8,609 bases of DNA, taken from assembly GCA_030151105.1 (NCBI GenBank), contig JASLEN010000021.1, positions 1 to 8,609 on the forward strand, written 5' to 3'. Shown piece after piece: positions 1 to 7,253 of this stretch. Each line of letters starts with the position of its first letter. The first letter of the stretch is position 1. Under the pieces are notes generated by a model, which was not told the origin of the DNA, ran no database searches, and was given only the letters and a program-made list of their open reading frames with translations. A program made the position numbers and the translations under genes. Source of the stretch: Dysgonomonas sp. (GTDB lineage Bacteria > Bacteroidota > Bacteroidia > Bacteroidales > Dysgonomonadaceae).

Positions 1-436
1 TGGGGCGCACTACCCAAAGATAGACCACAACTCCCACCACTATAGAGGGGATTCCTTGCAGAATGTCACTCAATGTGCGTACTACTTTTGCAAGAAATGC
101 CTCTTTCTTTTCAGCAAGATACACACCCGCCAACACTCCTATTGGGATAGCTATAACAATAGACATTGCTAAGATAAGTATCATCCCCGTTATTCCGTTC
201 AATATACCTCCAGGTATAGGCTGCTCGTTCATCCTAGCCAAAAGTGCCTCTAGTGATGTAGGTGCTACTTTGGTAAACAAGTCAAGATTGAATTGTTTGT
301 AGCCCTTTCTGATCAGTTCCCACAGAATGAGAATTAGAGGAATGGTGGTGATGAATGATAATAGACATACTCCGAAGAAGAATACTCTACTTTTGCCAAG
401 TCTATATTGCGAACTTGAAAAATATCCTAGCTTCAT
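1..436 (-). CDS. pstA: Phosphate ABC transporter permease PstA, N-terminal 145 residues (cut by window edge)
   Basis: PstA is one of the two inner-membrane permease subunits of the PstSCAB phosphate importer. Reading the minus strand from ATG 436-434 gives an open frame of 145 codons that runs off the window, about half of a usual PstA (280-300 residues). Visible are a hydrophobic segment at about residues 18-39, a periplasmic stretch, a second long hydrophobic segment at about 80-107, and the PstA/PstC-type motif LQGIPSIVVGVV at about 126-137, leading into a third segment. The start is fixed by coupling: the ATG overlaps the pstC stop codon in the four bases ATGA (436-433). The gene order pstS-pstC-pstA is the standard one, so pstB and phoU are expected beyond the edge but cannot be seen. 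The frame was translated by hand from the reverse complement and is free of stops. Confidence 0.93.
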   Translation of the reverse strand, partial: MKLGYFSSSQYRLGKSRVFFFGVCLLSFITTIPLILILWELIRKGYKQFNLDLFTKVAPTSLEALLARMNEQPIPGGILNGITGMILILAMSIVIAIPIGVLAGVYLAEKKEAFLAKVVRTLSDILQGIPSIVVGVVVYLWVVRP

Positions 437-1281
437 TTGTTCAATATTTTAATGATATACTTTGCTATAAAATTGATGACAGCTGTGATTATAAATAGTA
501 ATAATCCAATAGCCATCAAGGAACTTAACTTCAAGCCATCTGCTTCTCCAAACTGATTGGCAATCACACTCGCCATTGTGTTTCCTGTGTCGGATAATGC
601 CATCGGGATATTGATGGTGTTTCCAATCAACATCGTAACAGCCATTGTTTCGCCCAATGCTCTACCAAATGCAAGAATGTAGGCTGCGAAAATACCAGAA
701 CCAGCTGAAGGCAGATTCACATATTTGACTACTTCAAATTCTGTAGCTCCCAAACTGTAGGCTCCTTCTTTCAAATCATTTGGAACCATCGAGATAAACT
801 CGGTACTCAATGATGAGGCATAAGGAATAATCATAATAGCCAAAATGATTGAAGCCAATAATACACCAAAGCCTTGCTCATTGACACCCATCTCTATCAA
901 TAATGGACGTACTGTGTAGAATCCCCATAGTCCGTAAACGATAGAAGGAATTCCAGCTAATAGGTCAACTACAGACGAAAGGTAGAAAGATACTTTAGAA
1001 TTCTTAAAATATTCTCCGTTGAATAGGGCTATGGATAGTGAAAACGGAATACAAAATAACAAAGCTAATGTTGCTGTCATCATCGTTCCCGTGATGAATG
1101 GCAACGCTCCAAATTCTTCTTTAGAGGAGTTCCATTCCGATGAGGTTATAAAGTTTATTATTCCAAAATGCGATAGTGCATCCATACTTTGTGTAACCAA
1201 CGCAAACACAATGCCTGCTGTCAGTAGTATGATAAAGCAAGATGCTAGGAGTAATAGACCTTTGAAAATTTTATCTTTCAT
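433..1281 (-). CDS. pstC: Phosphate ABC transporter permease PstC
   Basis: PstC pairs with PstA to form the membrane channel for phosphate delivered by PstS and driven by PstB. The 282-residue product has six predicted hydrophobic segments, at roughly 8-30, 63-87, 98-122, 137-155, 196-222 and 254-276, as expected for this permease. Family motifs are clear: DLLAGIPSIVYGLWG at 106-120, an ABC-permease EAA-type loop (EGAYSLGATEFEVVKYVNLP, 172-191) that would contact PstB, and GRALGET at 206-212, which is typical of PstC. The length is slightly short for the family (usually about 290-320) but nothing is missing. It starts 2 bp after the pstS stop and its TGA stop overlaps the pstA ATG, so the three genes are almost certainly co-transcribed and translationally coupled. 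Confidence 0.96.
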   Translation of the reverse strand: MKDKIFKGLLLLASCFIILLTAGIVFALVTQSMDALSHFGIINFITSSEWNSSKEEFGALPFITGTMMTATLALLFCIPFSLSIALFNGEYFKNSKVSFYLSSVVDLLAGIPSIVYGLWGFYTVRPLLIEMGVNEQGFGVLLASIILAIMIIPYASSLSTEFISMVPNDLKEGAYSLGATEFEVVKYVNLPSAGSGIFAAYILAFGRALGETMAVTMLIGNTINIPMALSDTGNTMASVIANQFGEADGLKLSSLMAIGLLLFIITAVINFIAKYIIKILNK

Positions 1282-1283
1282 AC

Positions 1284-2327
1284 TTATTGAATCTTATTTC
1301 CATTATATGTCATACTTTCTATGGCTGCTCTTGTTGTCTCCAATGCCTTGCCCGATAGCGGTGCATAGCTTGTTTTGGTGGCTATGGCTTGTCCATCTTC
1401 GCTGATTACGAATAGCATCAAATCTTTCAATGCTTTTGCTTCTTGCAACGAACGTCCATTGTAGGCTTGCTCTTTATAAACTATAATCCATGAGAAGGTG
1501 CTTATCGGATAGGCTTCAGGGTTATCAGAATTTGTTATTGTAGTACGTGTATCCGCTGGAATTTCTATATCTGCCGCAAGTGATATGCTTTTCTCGTTGG
1601 CTTTGATAAAGTTGCCCGAAGAATTTTGCATACTTGAGCTTGGAATATTCAATGCCAAAGCATATTCAGACCCAATATATCCTATTGAACCGTCAGTTTC
1701 GGCAATAACACCAGCTACTCCAGGATTTCCCTTTGCAGCTACACCAGCAGGTATCTTCAGAGCTTTTCCTTTTCCTATTTTCTCTTTCCATTCAGCATCT
1801 GCTTTCGACATATAATCTGAGAAAACTGCAGTTGTGCCACTACCATCGGAGCGATAGACTGGTGTGATAGTCTTGTTGGGAAGTTTAACATCTGGATTGA
1901 TTGCTTTTATTTTTTGATCATCCCATTTGGTGATTGTCCCCATATAAATACCTGTTACAACTTCTGCATTCATATTTAACTCTTTGACTCCATCCAGATT
2001 AAATGCCATTACGATACCACCTAATACGGCTGGAATATGCACAACATCTACACCTATTTTAGCCAAATCTTTATCGGAAAGGAATACATCTGTTGCCCCA
2101 AAGTCAATAGTCATATCCTTAAAACTGCGTACTCCACCTCCACTTCCTATACCACCATAAGTAGTGATGCTGCCACCTTGTTGGGCATATTCACGAAAAA
2201 CGATGTTGTAGAATGGCGAAGGAAAAGTTGCTCCAGCACCAGAGATTTTCTCTCTGCCATCAGATGAACAGCCTGTTAAGAGTGTCAGAGCTGTCAATGC
2301 TAATATTACGAATGTGTTTCTTATCAT
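1284..2327 (-). CDS. pstS: Phosphate-binding lipoprotein PstS
   Basis: PstS captures phosphate in the periplasm and hands it to PstC/PstA. The 347-residue product starts with a lipoprotein signal whose lipobox is LTGC with Cys20. Phosphate-ligand residues known from E. coli PstS have visible counterparts: GAGATFP at 30-36 (Thr34, Phe35), GIGSGGG at 59-65 (Ser62), FGATD at 76-80 (Asp80), and RSDGSGTT at 159-166 (Arg159, Ser163, Gly164, Thr165). The length matches the family. After the cysteine the sequence is SSDGREK, without the acidic run seen in the two other lipoproteins of this window, so it is probably retained on the periplasmic side. It is the first gene of the pst operon. The upstream gap holds a terminator of the preceding gene and a PhoB-like operator candidate, which fits phosphate-starvation control. 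Confidence 0.97.
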   Translation of the reverse strand: MIRNTFVILALTALTLLTGCSSDGREKISGAGATFPSPFYNIVFREYAQQGGSITTYGGIGSGGGVRSFKDMTIDFGATDVFLSDKDLAKIGVDVVHIPAVLGGIVMAFNLDGVKELNMNAEVVTGIYMGTITKWDDQKIKAINPDVKLPNKTITPVYRSDGSGTTAVFSDYMSKADAEWKEKIGKGKALKIPAGVAAKGNPGVAGVIAETDGSIGYIGSEYALALNIPSSSMQNSSGNFIKANEKSISLAADIEIPADTRTTITNSDNPEAYPISTFSWIIVYKEQAYNGRSLQEAKALKDLMLFVISEDGQAIATKTSYAPLSGKALETTRAAIESMTYNGNKIQ

Positions 2328-2333
2328 CTCTTG

Positions 2334-2360
2334 TCTAATATTTTACATTGCAATATTAGA
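2334..2360 (-). repeat. Perfect 9-bp inverted repeat just upstream of the pstS start
   Basis: The arms TCTAATATT (2334-2342) and AATATTAGA (2352-2360) are exact reverse complements separated by 9 bases. The near edge is 6 bp from the pstS ATG. On the minus strand the distal arm overlaps a possible -7 element, TAATATTG (2358-2351, one mismatch to TAnnTTTG). The repeat could be an operator, or a weak AT-rich hairpin in the leader that affects ribosome access. It lacks a GC-rich stem and a T-run, so it is not a terminator. Confidence 0.5.
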
Positions 2361-2406
2361 TAGGTTATATGACAAAGGAGTTTAGCTGTTGTTACGATTC
2401 TGTTAA
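2351..2406 (-). promoter_or_regulatory. Candidate PhoB-type operator and promoter of pstS
   Basis: On the minus strand, hexamers recur every 11 bp: TTAACA (2406-2401), GTAACA (2395-2390), TAAACT (2384-2379) and GTCATA (2373-2368). The first two are strong matches to each other; the last two are weaker. The last lies within TTTGTCATATAA (2376-2365), close to the first half of the E. coli Pho box (CTGTCATAAA form), followed by a degenerate second half, CTATC. PhoB-family response regulators bind direct repeats with an 11-bp period, commonly in place of the upstream promoter element. A possible -7 element, TAATATTG (2358-2351), follows. No good -33 TTTG sits at the normal distance, which agrees with an activator-dependent promoter. 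Assignment to PhoB is inference from position and spacing. Confidence 0.45.
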
Positions 2407-2449
2407 GCTAAAAATAAAGTCCGCTATTCTCGATGAAATAGCGGACTTT
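2406..2449 (-). terminator. Rho-independent terminator of the upstream surface-lipoprotein gene
   Basis: A perfect 13-bp stem is formed by 2416-2428 (AAAGTCCGCTATT) and 2437-2449 (AATAGCGGACTTT) with an 8-base loop. Read on the minus strand, the stem is followed by ATTTTTAG, a T-rich tail; on the plus strand the following bases are only weakly T-rich. It lies 33 bp after the stop codon of the 573-residue lipoprotein gene and before the pstS promoter region, so it probably separates the two transcription units although both read leftward. Confidence 0.85.
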
Positions 2450-2482
2450 GTCTAGTTTAAAAGTATTTCTTTAGCTGTTTTC

Positions 2483-4204
2483 TTATTTGAGATTGATGTC
2501 TGTAAATCCAAACACCTCAGTCGAGATTTCGCCAATCCAACCAGATTTAGCATTGACCCCTGTTTGTACTTTTACGAAATCGATATATTTGAGATTTGCA
2601 TTTTTGCCATCTCTTGTTACTGCATTGTTGATATTGAAATAATTTGCATTTATACCAGCCTCTGTGTTACTGTCAGATTCTTTGTCTTGCCCAAAGTTGT
2701 CAGCATAGCCCCAGTCGTATGCAAGATTTGTCCAAAGTCCATTTTGTGTATTTTGGATGTTTCTGGCTTTTAAACAAGTTCCTTTGAGAGTGTAAGAGGA
2801 AGATGTAATCCATTGAGGATAATAATAATCTTGACTGTGATATGCACCAAGATAATCTATCAGTCCTGTATTTCCTCTATTGTCCTTCCATTGCACATCC
2901 ATACCTGGTGCAGATGGTTTGAAGTATGTTACAGCATAGTTGCTCATTGTCTCAGGTTTTCCATATTCACTGCCTTTGAGTTCATACCAAGTGTCATCAG
3001 GTAATCCATTACCATTTTCGTCTTGCATCACCCATACTATTCCAGGTTCAGAACTTCCTGCAAAAGAGTTTCCTCCAATAGCAAAGTGGTGTTTTTTATC
3101 TGCTACATTATCTACACTATGATCGAATCCAACTACAATATATCCACCAAATCCACCAAGAGAAACATAAGCTCCATCTTGCATACGTTTCAATGCGTAG
3201 GCATTTGCCTCTTCCATTGTGTTTGTTTTCTGCTCCTCATTGATAAGTTGACCTGGGGCTGGACGGTATTCAAAAACTTTAGTTTGATTCAATAAACTGC
3301 TCTCATTTGCTCGTCTATAATAAGTGCCCTCTGTGGGAGTGCAAGTAACGATAATAGATGCTTTTATTTCCACATCTTTGTCTTTGCCTATAACAGTTAT
3401 CGTGTATTCTTGCTCGTGTGCAGGAGTGAATGTGAACACGTCTTCGGAACCTACTTGTATCACATCGTTCACCATCCATTGGTAAGTCGTTTCATCGGAA
3501 GCGTTAAGAATAATAGGTTTGATAGCTAATGATTTTCCGAATGGAATAGTCATCGTTTCGGTGTCAAACTCAATGCTGAGAGTAGGTTTTGGCAGCACTT
3601 TTATTGTAGTTTCGGCTTTAGCCTCTCCGTCTTCGTTGGTAACAGTCAATGCTATTTTATATTCGCCTAGTTCATCTTGTTTGAATGTGTAGATGGTTTC
3701 ATTACTTACTACCTTTCCATTCAGTTCCCATTTGTATGTAGCTCCCTCTCCAAATTTTACAGCGGGTTCCAATTTGAGTTCTTGTCCAGCAACAACTCCC
3801 CAAAAGCCCTCTTCAGGTGTAGAAAGTGAAACTATAGGAGCAGCCGTTTCCACTACTGAGATTAGCAGCGTTTCGTAGAATTCTCCATTATCGGCTTTTA
3901 AGTAAAATGTTACATAGATATCGCCTTTGGTATTAGATGAAAATACAAGATCTTTCTCTGTGCTAATTACCTTATTGTCTATTTTCCATTGATAGCTAGG
4001 ATTTGCAGCATTGCTTATTGTAGGAGTAATTGTTATTTCCTTTCCATCTTTTACTGCATAATGTCCATCATTTCCTCCTTCGAAGACTACAACGGGTTTA
4101 CCTGTAATAGTGGGATCGTTGTCGCTGTCACTACATGATAGCATAAATAAAAGTGGTAATGCAATCGTTATTGCAAGAAGCCATTTAGGGCAAATATTTC
4201 TCAT
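2483..4204 (-). CDS. PKD-like domain surface lipoprotein, function unassigned
   Basis: The product has 573 residues. It begins with a lipoprotein signal whose cleavage site is MLSC (Cys24), followed by SDSDNDP, an acidic stretch like the lipoprotein export signal that sends Bacteroidota lipoproteins to the cell surface. Three PKD/Ig-like domains follow at about 37-118, 121-204 and 206-288, each with a central YQW or YKW motif (71-73, 157-159, 241-243). The remaining part, about 295-573, is one domain that I recognise as a widespread Bacteroidota surface-protein family without a known activity. It holds a glycine-rich SLGGFGGYIVVGFDHSV (348-364), SSEPGIVWVMQD (384-395), a calcium-loop-like DENGNGLPDD (395-404), WKDNRGN (439-445), YYPQW (461-465) and a C-terminal FVKVQTG (543-549). 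The layout suggests a ligand-binding or adhesive protein with beta-sandwich spacers. It is divergent from a TonB-dependent receptor and upstream of pst, but a terminator separates it from pstS. No type IX sorting domain is seen. Confidence 0.88.
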   Translation of the reverse strand: MRNICPKWLLAITIALPLLFMLSCSDSDNDPTITGKPVVVFEGGNDGHYAVKDGKEITITPTISNAANPSYQWKIDNKVISTEKDLVFSSNTKGDIYVTFYLKADNGEFYETLLISVVETAAPIVSLSTPEEGFWGVVAGQELKLEPAVKFGEGATYKWELNGKVVSNETIYTFKQDELGEYKIALTVTNEDGEAKAETTIKVLPKPTLSIEFDTETMTIPFGKSLAIKPIILNASDETTYQWMVNDVIQVGSEDVFTFTPAHEQEYTITVIGKDKDVEIKASIIVTCTPTEGTYYRRANESSLLNQTKVFEYRPAPGQLINEEQKTNTMEEANAYALKRMQDGAYVSLGGFGGYIVVGFDHSVDNVADKKHHFAIGGNSFAGSSEPGIVWVMQDENGNGLPDDTWYELKGSEYGKPETMSNYAVTYFKPSAPGMDVQWKDNRGNTGLIDYLGAYHSQDYYYPQWITSSSYTLKGTCLKARNIQNTQNGLWTNLAYDWGYADNFGQDKESDSNTEAGINANYFNINNAVTRDGKNANLKYIDFVKVQTGVNAKSGWIGEISTEVFGFTDINLK

Positions 4205-4287
4205 ATTGTTAATAAAATTATTGTTGTCGTAACTCTTCTCTCCTTTTGTCTATCTATTTGAAAATGACAGATGAGATATTTTATAAG

Positions 4288-4334
4288 CTGCAAAGCTACT
4301 TAATATTATAGAATTAAGTCGAGCTTATTTGCAG
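4288..4334. repeat. Large imperfect dyad in the divergent intergenic region
   Basis: Two nested inverted pairs share one centre region near 4309: ACTTAAT (4298-4304) with ATTAAGT (4313-4319), and CTGCAAA (4288-4294) with TTTGCAG (4328-4334). The linkers between the pairs are 3 bases (GCT) on the left and 8 bases (containing AGCTT) on the right, so the dyad is asymmetric by 5 bases. The left arm contains the predicted -7 box of the leftward gene. The position between two divergent genes suggests an operator serving one or both. Confidence 0.45.
4291..4298 (-). promoter_or_regulatory. Candidate -7 promoter element of the PKD-like lipoprotein gene
   Basis: TAGCTTTG on the minus strand is a full match to the Bacteroidota primary-sigma -7 consensus TAnnTTTG. 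It lies 86 bp before the ATG at 4204, giving a leader of about 80 bases. I found no clear -33 TTTG about 20 bp further upstream, so activation may be needed, or the match may be by chance in AT-rich DNA. Confidence 0.45.
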
Positions 4335-4352
4335 AAATGCCTAGATTTTAAC

Positions 4353-4381
4353 GTTACGAAGAGCGTAACAGAATCATTGCA
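4353..4381 (+). promoter_or_regulatory. Operator-like inverted repeat and shared 10-mer upstream of the TonB-dependent receptor
   Basis: GTTACG (4353-4358) and CGTAAC (4364-4369) form an exact 6-bp inverted repeat with a 5-base spacer. The right arm runs into TAACAGAATC (4366-4375), a 10-mer that also occurs upstream of pstS on the minus strand (2405-2396). TTACGA (4354-4359), GTAACA (4365-4370) and ATTGCA (4376-4381) lie at 11-bp steps, echoing the array before pstS, though the outer two units are poor matches. The site is 83-111 bp before the receptor's start. I could not find a convincing TAnnTTTG promoter for the rightward genes; TAGATTTT (4342-4349) is one base off but lacks a -33 element. 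Confidence 0.35.
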
Positions 4382-4463
4382 TTCTCTTCATTTTTTAGAC
4401 TTCATTCTGTAATAATGATTCAGGACTTTTGCTGATGAAAATAAAACAAGAAGAAAATAAACT

Positions 4464-7202
4464 ATGAACGAAGGCAAATTTCCACACATGAGTAAGGTTA
4501 AATATATCTTTTTAATTAGCTTATTACTCTTAACATCAAATTTACTAAACGCACAAACCCTTTTCAAGGGCTCTGTAAAAGATGCCAAAACGAACGAGAG
4601 CCTTGCTGGTGTTACTATATCGCTAAAAAACACAACCACAGGTACTATTACCAATTTTGATGGAAACTATCAATTAGAAGTTGCACCAGGAAAATATACC
4701 CTAGTAGCTTCTTATATCTCTTACAATCCGCTTGAATATGCAGATGTGGAGATAAAGCGAGGCGAGACAAAAATTCTAGATATGAGTCTGAAGGAGTCTG
4801 TGACTGATCTTGGAGAAGTGATTGTTGTAGCTCGAAAGAATCTGGAGGGAGAACGCGCTTTGACCATGGAACGTCAAAGTGCTTCGGTTGCAGTAGAGCA
4901 TATTGGAGTGAAAGAAATGTCCGCCAAAGGGCTTTCTACTGTTGCCGATGGTATCAAGAAAATCACAGGTATTTCTATGGAGGGTAATAGTAAGGTGTTT
5001 GTGAGAGGGCTAGGAGACCGATATAGCATGACTTCGCTCAATGGATTCCCTATTGCATCGCCCAATCCTGATAATAAACTGATTCCATTGACTTTATTTC
5101 CAACTACAGTTGTCAAGAATGTGACTGTGAGTAAAGTGTACGAGCCATCCGTATTTGGAGATTACTCAGGGGCGCATATCAATGTAGAGACTAAAGAAAA
5201 TATAGGTGCAGACTTCGTAACGTTTGGAGTGTCAACAGGAGGAAGAACAAACGTGATGTTCAAAGATTTCTATTCATCAGATAAAGGTGGTAAAGGTGTT
5301 CCTTTTCTAGGAATTGCGAATGAATTGAAACTGTCTAAAAATGTGAAGAATATGCATTCAGACAATTTTGGAGATTATTCTAAACAACGTGACCCTTTTG
5401 GAACAAGCTTTTCTATAGATAGAAATACGGCAGCGCCAGAGATTGGAGTAGAGTTTGGTGCAGGAAAATCTTGGAAAATAGGCAGACAGAAACTGAATGC
5501 AATGGTTGCAGCCAATTTCAATAACGAATATGTGTTGCACGAAAATGCTTATACATCATTGATGAATGCACAAGGTGTTATCAGAGAGCGATTTGATTAT
5601 GACCAATATCATTACGAAACAACTTTTACATCGCTTGCCCAGTTGAGCTATTCTTTGAGAAACAACGATATGCTGTCATACAACATTATGTATGTGAACA
5701 ATACAGAAGATATCTTTACACAACGTGATGGAGTGGATGCAGAGGGCAACAATCTGATTGGAAGTAACAGTATTTATCATATCTACTCATTGCTGAATAA
5801 TCAGATCACGGGTAAGCATGAATTTGGAGGGCGACTATTTACGGATTGGCAATTCTCTTACGGAAGAACAACAAGTGACGAGCCAGACAGAAGACAAGTG
5901 ATGTTTGCCAAAAACACAGACAACTCACTTTCTTTATTCAAACTCAATCAACAAGAGACAATGCGTTACTTTGGAGAATTGTTTGAGGATGAATGGAATG
6001 GAGAATTGAAAGTTAAATACAACTTGAATAAAGCTGAAACTCCAAACTTTATAAGACTGGGAACGTCTGTTCGTGACAAATCGAGAGACTTTTACTCTGC
6101 CAATTTCTACTATAATGTAAAAGGCATTAATCCGCAAATAGATGATATTTACAATACAAATGGATATCTCAATCAAGAGAATATTGCGAATGGAAATATT
6201 AGTATTAACAAAAACTCGCAGCCTCGTAACAAGTATTTTGCAGAGTCAAATATTGCAGCAGCCTTTGTCGATTTTGAATTCTATCCCATCAAAGAACTAC
6301 TTGTTGCAGGAGGTGTTCGCTTTGAGCATGCTTCACAATCGGTTCGTTACTGGACTGATGCCGCAGCAGAACAAAAGCAGAAATTAGATGCTGATGACTT
6401 TTTCCCAGCACTGAATCTGAAATTTACACATAACGATAACCAAAACTTTCGTTTTAGTGCGTCACGTACCATTACAAGACCTTCATTCTTAGAGATGGCG
6501 CCATTTGAGTATCAAGAATCTTACGGGGGAATTACCTCTCGTGGATATGCTGACATTCAAAATGGGTATAATACCAACCTTGATGTTCGTTACGAATATT
6601 TTAGTAAAGGAGGAGATATGTTCTCTCTGGGAGCTTATTATAAGCATTTGGAAAATCCAATCGAAAAAATATTAGAGTATTCAGGTTCACTTATTCAGAG
6701 CTTTAGAAATGTGGACAAAGGAACTGCGGCTGGTTTGGAGCTAGAAATCAGAAAGAAAATAACAAAAGACCTGAAAGTGGATTTCAATGCTTCATACATC
6801 TATACTCACATTTCGCTTCCCAAAAATAGTACCTATACCGACCACTCTAGAGAATTGCAAGGAGCGTCTCCATATTTGATCAACTTAGATGTAAACTATG
6901 CTCCAAAGTTTAGAGGAGAGAAAGAAGGTTCATTCTCATTGGTGTACAACGTACAAGGACCTCGAATAAGTTCGGTAGGAATAGGTGGAGTTAATAATGT
7001 GATGGAAGAAGCTTTTCACTCGCTCGACTTTGTGAGTGTCTATAACTTAAACGAGAAAATGAAGGTGAAATTTCAACTAAAGAATCTTATCAATCAAAAA
7101 CAAAAATTCAGTCAGAAAGTGGCTGATACAGGAAAAAAAGAAATTGTAGAATACTATAAAAAAGGGATGTCTGTGGGAGTCGGTTTCTCAATGGATTTCT
7201 AA
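4464..7202 (+). CDS. TonB-dependent outer-membrane receptor with carboxypeptidase-regulatory-like N-terminal domain
   Basis: This 912-residue outer-membrane active transporter would import a bound ligand using energy from TonB-ExbB-ExbD. A signal peptide (about 1-30, ending LLNAQ) precedes a carboxypeptidase-D-regulatory-like beta-sandwich at about 33-112 (GSVKDAKTNESLAGVTISLK). A TonB-box-like segment, GEVIVVAR (117-124), leads into the plug at about 135-245 with FVRGLGDRY (179-187), LNGFPIASPNPDN (192-204) and FGDYSGAHINVET (231-243). The rest is beta-barrel, rich in alternating aromatic and polar residues and ending in Phe (GVGFSMDF), the usual C-terminal signal for outer-membrane insertion. 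The VRGLGDRY/GDYSG plug type differs from classical SusC, and no SusD gene follows; a beta-helix lipoprotein does. The ATG at 4464 is preceded by A-rich sequence, favoured in this phylum. Met9 (4488) is an alternative that gives a shorter signal peptide. The substrate cannot be read from sequence. Confidence 0.95.
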   Translation: MNEGKFPHMSKVKYIFLISLLLLTSNLLNAQTLFKGSVKDAKTNESLAGVTISLKNTTTGTITNFDGNYQLEVAPGKYTLVASYISYNPLEYADVEIKRGETKILDMSLKESVTDLGEVIVVARKNLEGERALTMERQSASVAVEHIGVKEMSAKGLSTVADGIKKITGISMEGNSKVFVRGLGDRYSMTSLNGFPIASPNPDNKLIPLTLFPTTVVKNVTVSKVYEPSVFGDYSGAHINVETKENIGADFVTFGVSTGGRTNVMFKDFYSSDKGGKGVPFLGIANELKLSKNVKNMHSDNFGDYSKQRDPFGTSFSIDRNTAAPEIGVEFGAGKSWKIGRQKLNAMVAANFNNEYVLHENAYTSLMNAQGVIRERFDYDQYHYETTFTSLAQLSYSLRNNDMLSYNIMYVNNTEDIFTQRDGVDAEGNNLIGSNSIYHIYSLLNNQITGKHEFGGRLFTDWQFSYGRTTSDEPDRRQVMFAKNTDNSLSLFKLNQQETMRYFGELFEDEWNGELKVKYNLNKAETPNFIRLGTSVRDKSRDFYSANFYYNVKGINPQIDDIYNTNGYLNQENIANGNISINKNSQPRNKYFAESNIAAAFVDFEFYPIKELLVAGGVRFEHASQSVRYWTDAAAEQKQKLDADDFFPALNLKFTHNDNQNFRFSASRTITRPSFLEMAPFEYQESYGGITSRGYADIQNGYNTNLDVRYEYFSKGGDMFSLGAYYKHLENPIEKILEYSGSLIQSFRNVDKGTAAGLELEIRKKITKDLKVDFNASYIYTHISLPKNSTYTDHSRELQGASPYLINLDVNYAPKFRGEKEGSFSLVYNVQGPRISSVGIGGVNNVMEEAFHSLDFVSVYNLNEKMKVKFQLKNLINQKQKFSQKVADTGKKEIVEYYKKGMSVGVGFSMDF

Positions 7203-7215
7203 TAAAACAGGAAAC

Positions 7216-7231
7216 TTATCCTATAGAATAA
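7216..7231. repeat. Near-perfect 16-bp palindrome between the receptor and lipoprotein genes
   Basis: TTAT-C-CTATAG-A-ATAA is symmetric apart from the C/A pair (7220, 7227). It lies in the 51-bp spacer between the receptor stop and the next start. It has no T-run after it, so it does not look like a terminator; co-transcription of the two genes remains the simplest reading. It could also be chance in AT-rich DNA. Confidence 0.3.
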
Positions 7232-7253
7232 CTTAAAACAAAAATTGAAAATT

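Noticed and set aside
1019..1405. A 128-residue plus-strand open frame across the pstC-pstS junction
   Set aside because: It spans two coupled, confidently identified genes on the other strand and has no domain of its own.
2483..4204. The PKD-like lipoprotein gene as the first gene of the pst operon
   Set aside because: A perfect 13-bp hairpin with a T-rich tail lies between it and pstS, and pstS has its own promoter-like region. Read-through cannot be ruled out.
4205..4463. A cobalamin riboswitch, considered because PKD-like surface proteins and TonB-dependent receptors often occur in vitamin B12 loci of Bacteroidota
   Set aside because: No B12-box-like conserved core was found on either strand of this 259-bp region, and the space for a full riboswitch plus promoter is short. 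A non-riboswitch B12 role for the receptor is not excluded.
4388..4654. An 88-residue minus-strand open frame overlapping the start of the receptor gene
   Set aside because: It lies antisense over the signal-peptide and first-domain codons of a strongly supported gene, shows no family resemblance, and is best explained as a shadow frame.
7245..7253. TTG at 7245 as the start of the beta-helix lipoprotein
   Set aside because: The ATG three codons later gives a standard lipoprotein signal and has A-rich sequence directly upstream; TTG starts are rare in this phylum.
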